A stretch of 6,333 nt of DNA from Nitrococcus sp. (GTDB lineage Bacteria; Pseudomonadota; Gammaproteobacteria; Nitrococcales; Nitrococcaceae), in the NCBI GenBank assembly GCA_030452365.1, contig JAKDMK010000148.1, forward strand, positions 1-6,333, in the 5' to 3' direction. Shown in pieces: positions 5,514-6,333 of this stretch. Both the position numbers and the translations under genes were made by a program. The notes below the pieces were generated by a model. That model saw only the letters and a program-made list of their open reading frames with translations. It had not been told where the DNA came from and made no database searches. How positions within the stretch are numbered: the stretch's first letter is position 1; every line of letters starts with the position of its first letter.

Positions 5514-6333
5514 ATGTCGACTACTAACAAGGCCTTGAACAATGCCATGCACCAGAACAATGCTTCGCCCCAGAACAATGCCTCGCCCCTGAAGAACACC
5601 TTGCCCATGTTCGACCGGGCGTTATTGAAACCCGCGCTCATCGATGCGTTTCGCAAGCTGGCACCGGAGATACAGTGGAAGAATCCGGTCATGTTCGTCG
5701 TCTACGTCGGCAGCATAATCCTCACCCTGTTGTGGGTGCAGGCCGAGGTCGGCGACGGCGAGGCACCGGCCGGGTTCATATTCGCCGTTGCGCTGTGGCT
5801 GTGGTTCACCGTGCTGTTCGCCAATTTTGCCGAGGCCCTAGCCGAAAGTCGCGGCAAGGCCCAGGCCTCGGCGTTGCGATCGACACGTAAGCGCACCTAC
5901 GCCAAGGTGCTGCAGGAACCACACCGCGACTCCCCTTGGTACACAGTGCCCAGTGACGAATTGAGCAGCGGCAACGTCGTGCTGGTGGAAGCCGGCGACA
6001 CCATCCCGGCCGACGGCGAAATAATCGAAGGCGCCGCCTCGGTGGATGAAAGCGCGATCACGGGCGAATCGGCCCCGGTCATCCGCGAATCCGGCGGCGA
6101 CACCTCTTCCGTCACCGGCGGCACCCGGCTGCTCTCGGACTGGCTGCTGGTGCGCGTCACGGCCGAGCCCGGCGAGTCCTTCTTGGACCGCATGATTGCC
6201 ATGGTCGAGGGCGCGAAGCGGCAAAAGACGCCGAATGAGATCGCGCTGACCATCCTGTTGGTCGGCCTGACCATCGTGTTCCTGCTGGTTGTGGTCACCT
6301 TGTGGGCGTTTTCGCAGTACGCCGCGACCGCCA
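5514..6333 (+). CDS. kdpB: Potassium-transporting P-type ATPase subunit KdpB (N-terminal 273 residues; cut by window edge)
   Basis: KdpB is the ATP-hydrolysing catalytic subunit of the K+ pump. ATG 5514 has TGAGGA (5502-5507) 6 nt upstream and lies 29 nt after kdpC. Seen here are an unusual N-terminal extension (1-32), the conserved WKNPVMF opening TM1 (about 57-75), TM2 (about 86-105), the actuator domain (about 112-235), and TM3 beginning near 243. The actuator carries [32 protein letters not shown] with TGES at 183-186, and SSVTGGT. S186 aligns with E. coli Ser162, the site of inhibitory phosphorylation. NPVMF sits about 24 residues later than in E. coli. The phosphorylation motif DKTGT and nucleotide domain lie outside the window. 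An internal ATG at 5607 would remove the extension but lacks a good ribosome binding site. Confidence 0.97.
   Translation, partial: MSTTNKALNNAMHQNNASPQNNASPLKNTLPMFDRALLKPALIDAFRKLAPEIQWKNPVMFVVYVGSIILTLLWVQAEVGDGEAPAGFIFAVALWLWFTVLFANFAEALAESRGKAQASALRSTRKRTYAKVLQEPHRDSPWYTVPSDELSSGNVVLVEAGDTIPADGEIIEGAASVDESAITGESAPVIRESGGDTSSVTGGTRLLSDWLLVRVTAEPGESFLDRMIAMVEGAKRQKTPNEIALTILLVGLTIVFLLVVVTLWAFSQYAATA
5535..5606 (+). repeat. 18-bp tandem repeat in the kdpB 5' end (four units, two near-identical)
   Basis: Units lie at 5535-5552, 5553-5570, 5571-5588 and 5589-5606. The middle two differ at one base (CAGAACAATGCTTCGCCC versus ...GCCTCGCCC), and the outer two are diverged. They encode [18 protein letters not shown] and LKNTLP. 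The repeat length is a multiple of three, so copy-number changes keep the frame. Confidence 0.85.

Overview
The window looks like a GC-rich proteobacterial chromosome, most likely a gammaproteobacterium. Reasons are the Kdp proteins, a signal-peptide outer-membrane barrel protein (so Gram-negative), and palindromic REP-type repeats of a kind I associate with gammaproteobacterial genomes. I cannot name a species.

Positions 1-1135 hold one end of an IS110-family insertion sequence on the minus strand. It has a DEDD-type transposase of 295 visible residues, whose C-terminus runs off the left edge, preceded by a 249-nt noncoding left end. That left end folds as expected for a bridge RNA: a 5' stem-loop, a target-binding loop and a donor-binding loop. 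The target-binding loop appears readable. Its two guide segments specify TATCCACC-CT-ACGTAAC, and the first part is exactly the sequence next to the IS end, which is the outer edge of a perfect 28-bp inverted-repeat REP doublet at 1136-1212. The element therefore seems to target this REP family.

Positions 1213-2682 hold a promoter region and a BBP2-type outer-membrane beta-barrel (porin-like) gene. About 140 bp covering its promoter, ribosome binding site and first ten codons are a diverged copy (about 80% identical) of the promoter and start of kdpF, 1.5 kb downstream. Both copies carry a T-rich direct repeat, TTTACA-N5-TTTACG, with the 11-bp period I recall for the E. coli KdpE operator. 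The porin gene thus seems to have captured, or been given, a potassium-responsive kdp promoter, and its N-terminus appears to be a kdpF remnant fused in frame.

Positions 2683-2925 hold two hairpin repeats and the second promoter copy. From 2926 a high-affinity potassium-uptake ATPase operon reads rightwards: kdpF (29 aa), a second tiny membrane protein (27 aa), kdpA, kdpC and the first 273 codons of kdpB. The order is A-C-B, not the A-B-C of E. coli. KdpB has a roughly 24-residue N-terminal extension made of 6-residue tandem repeats. The inferred model is that low potassium activates both promoters, with the barrel protein providing passage through the outer membrane and KdpFABC pumping K+ across the inner membrane.
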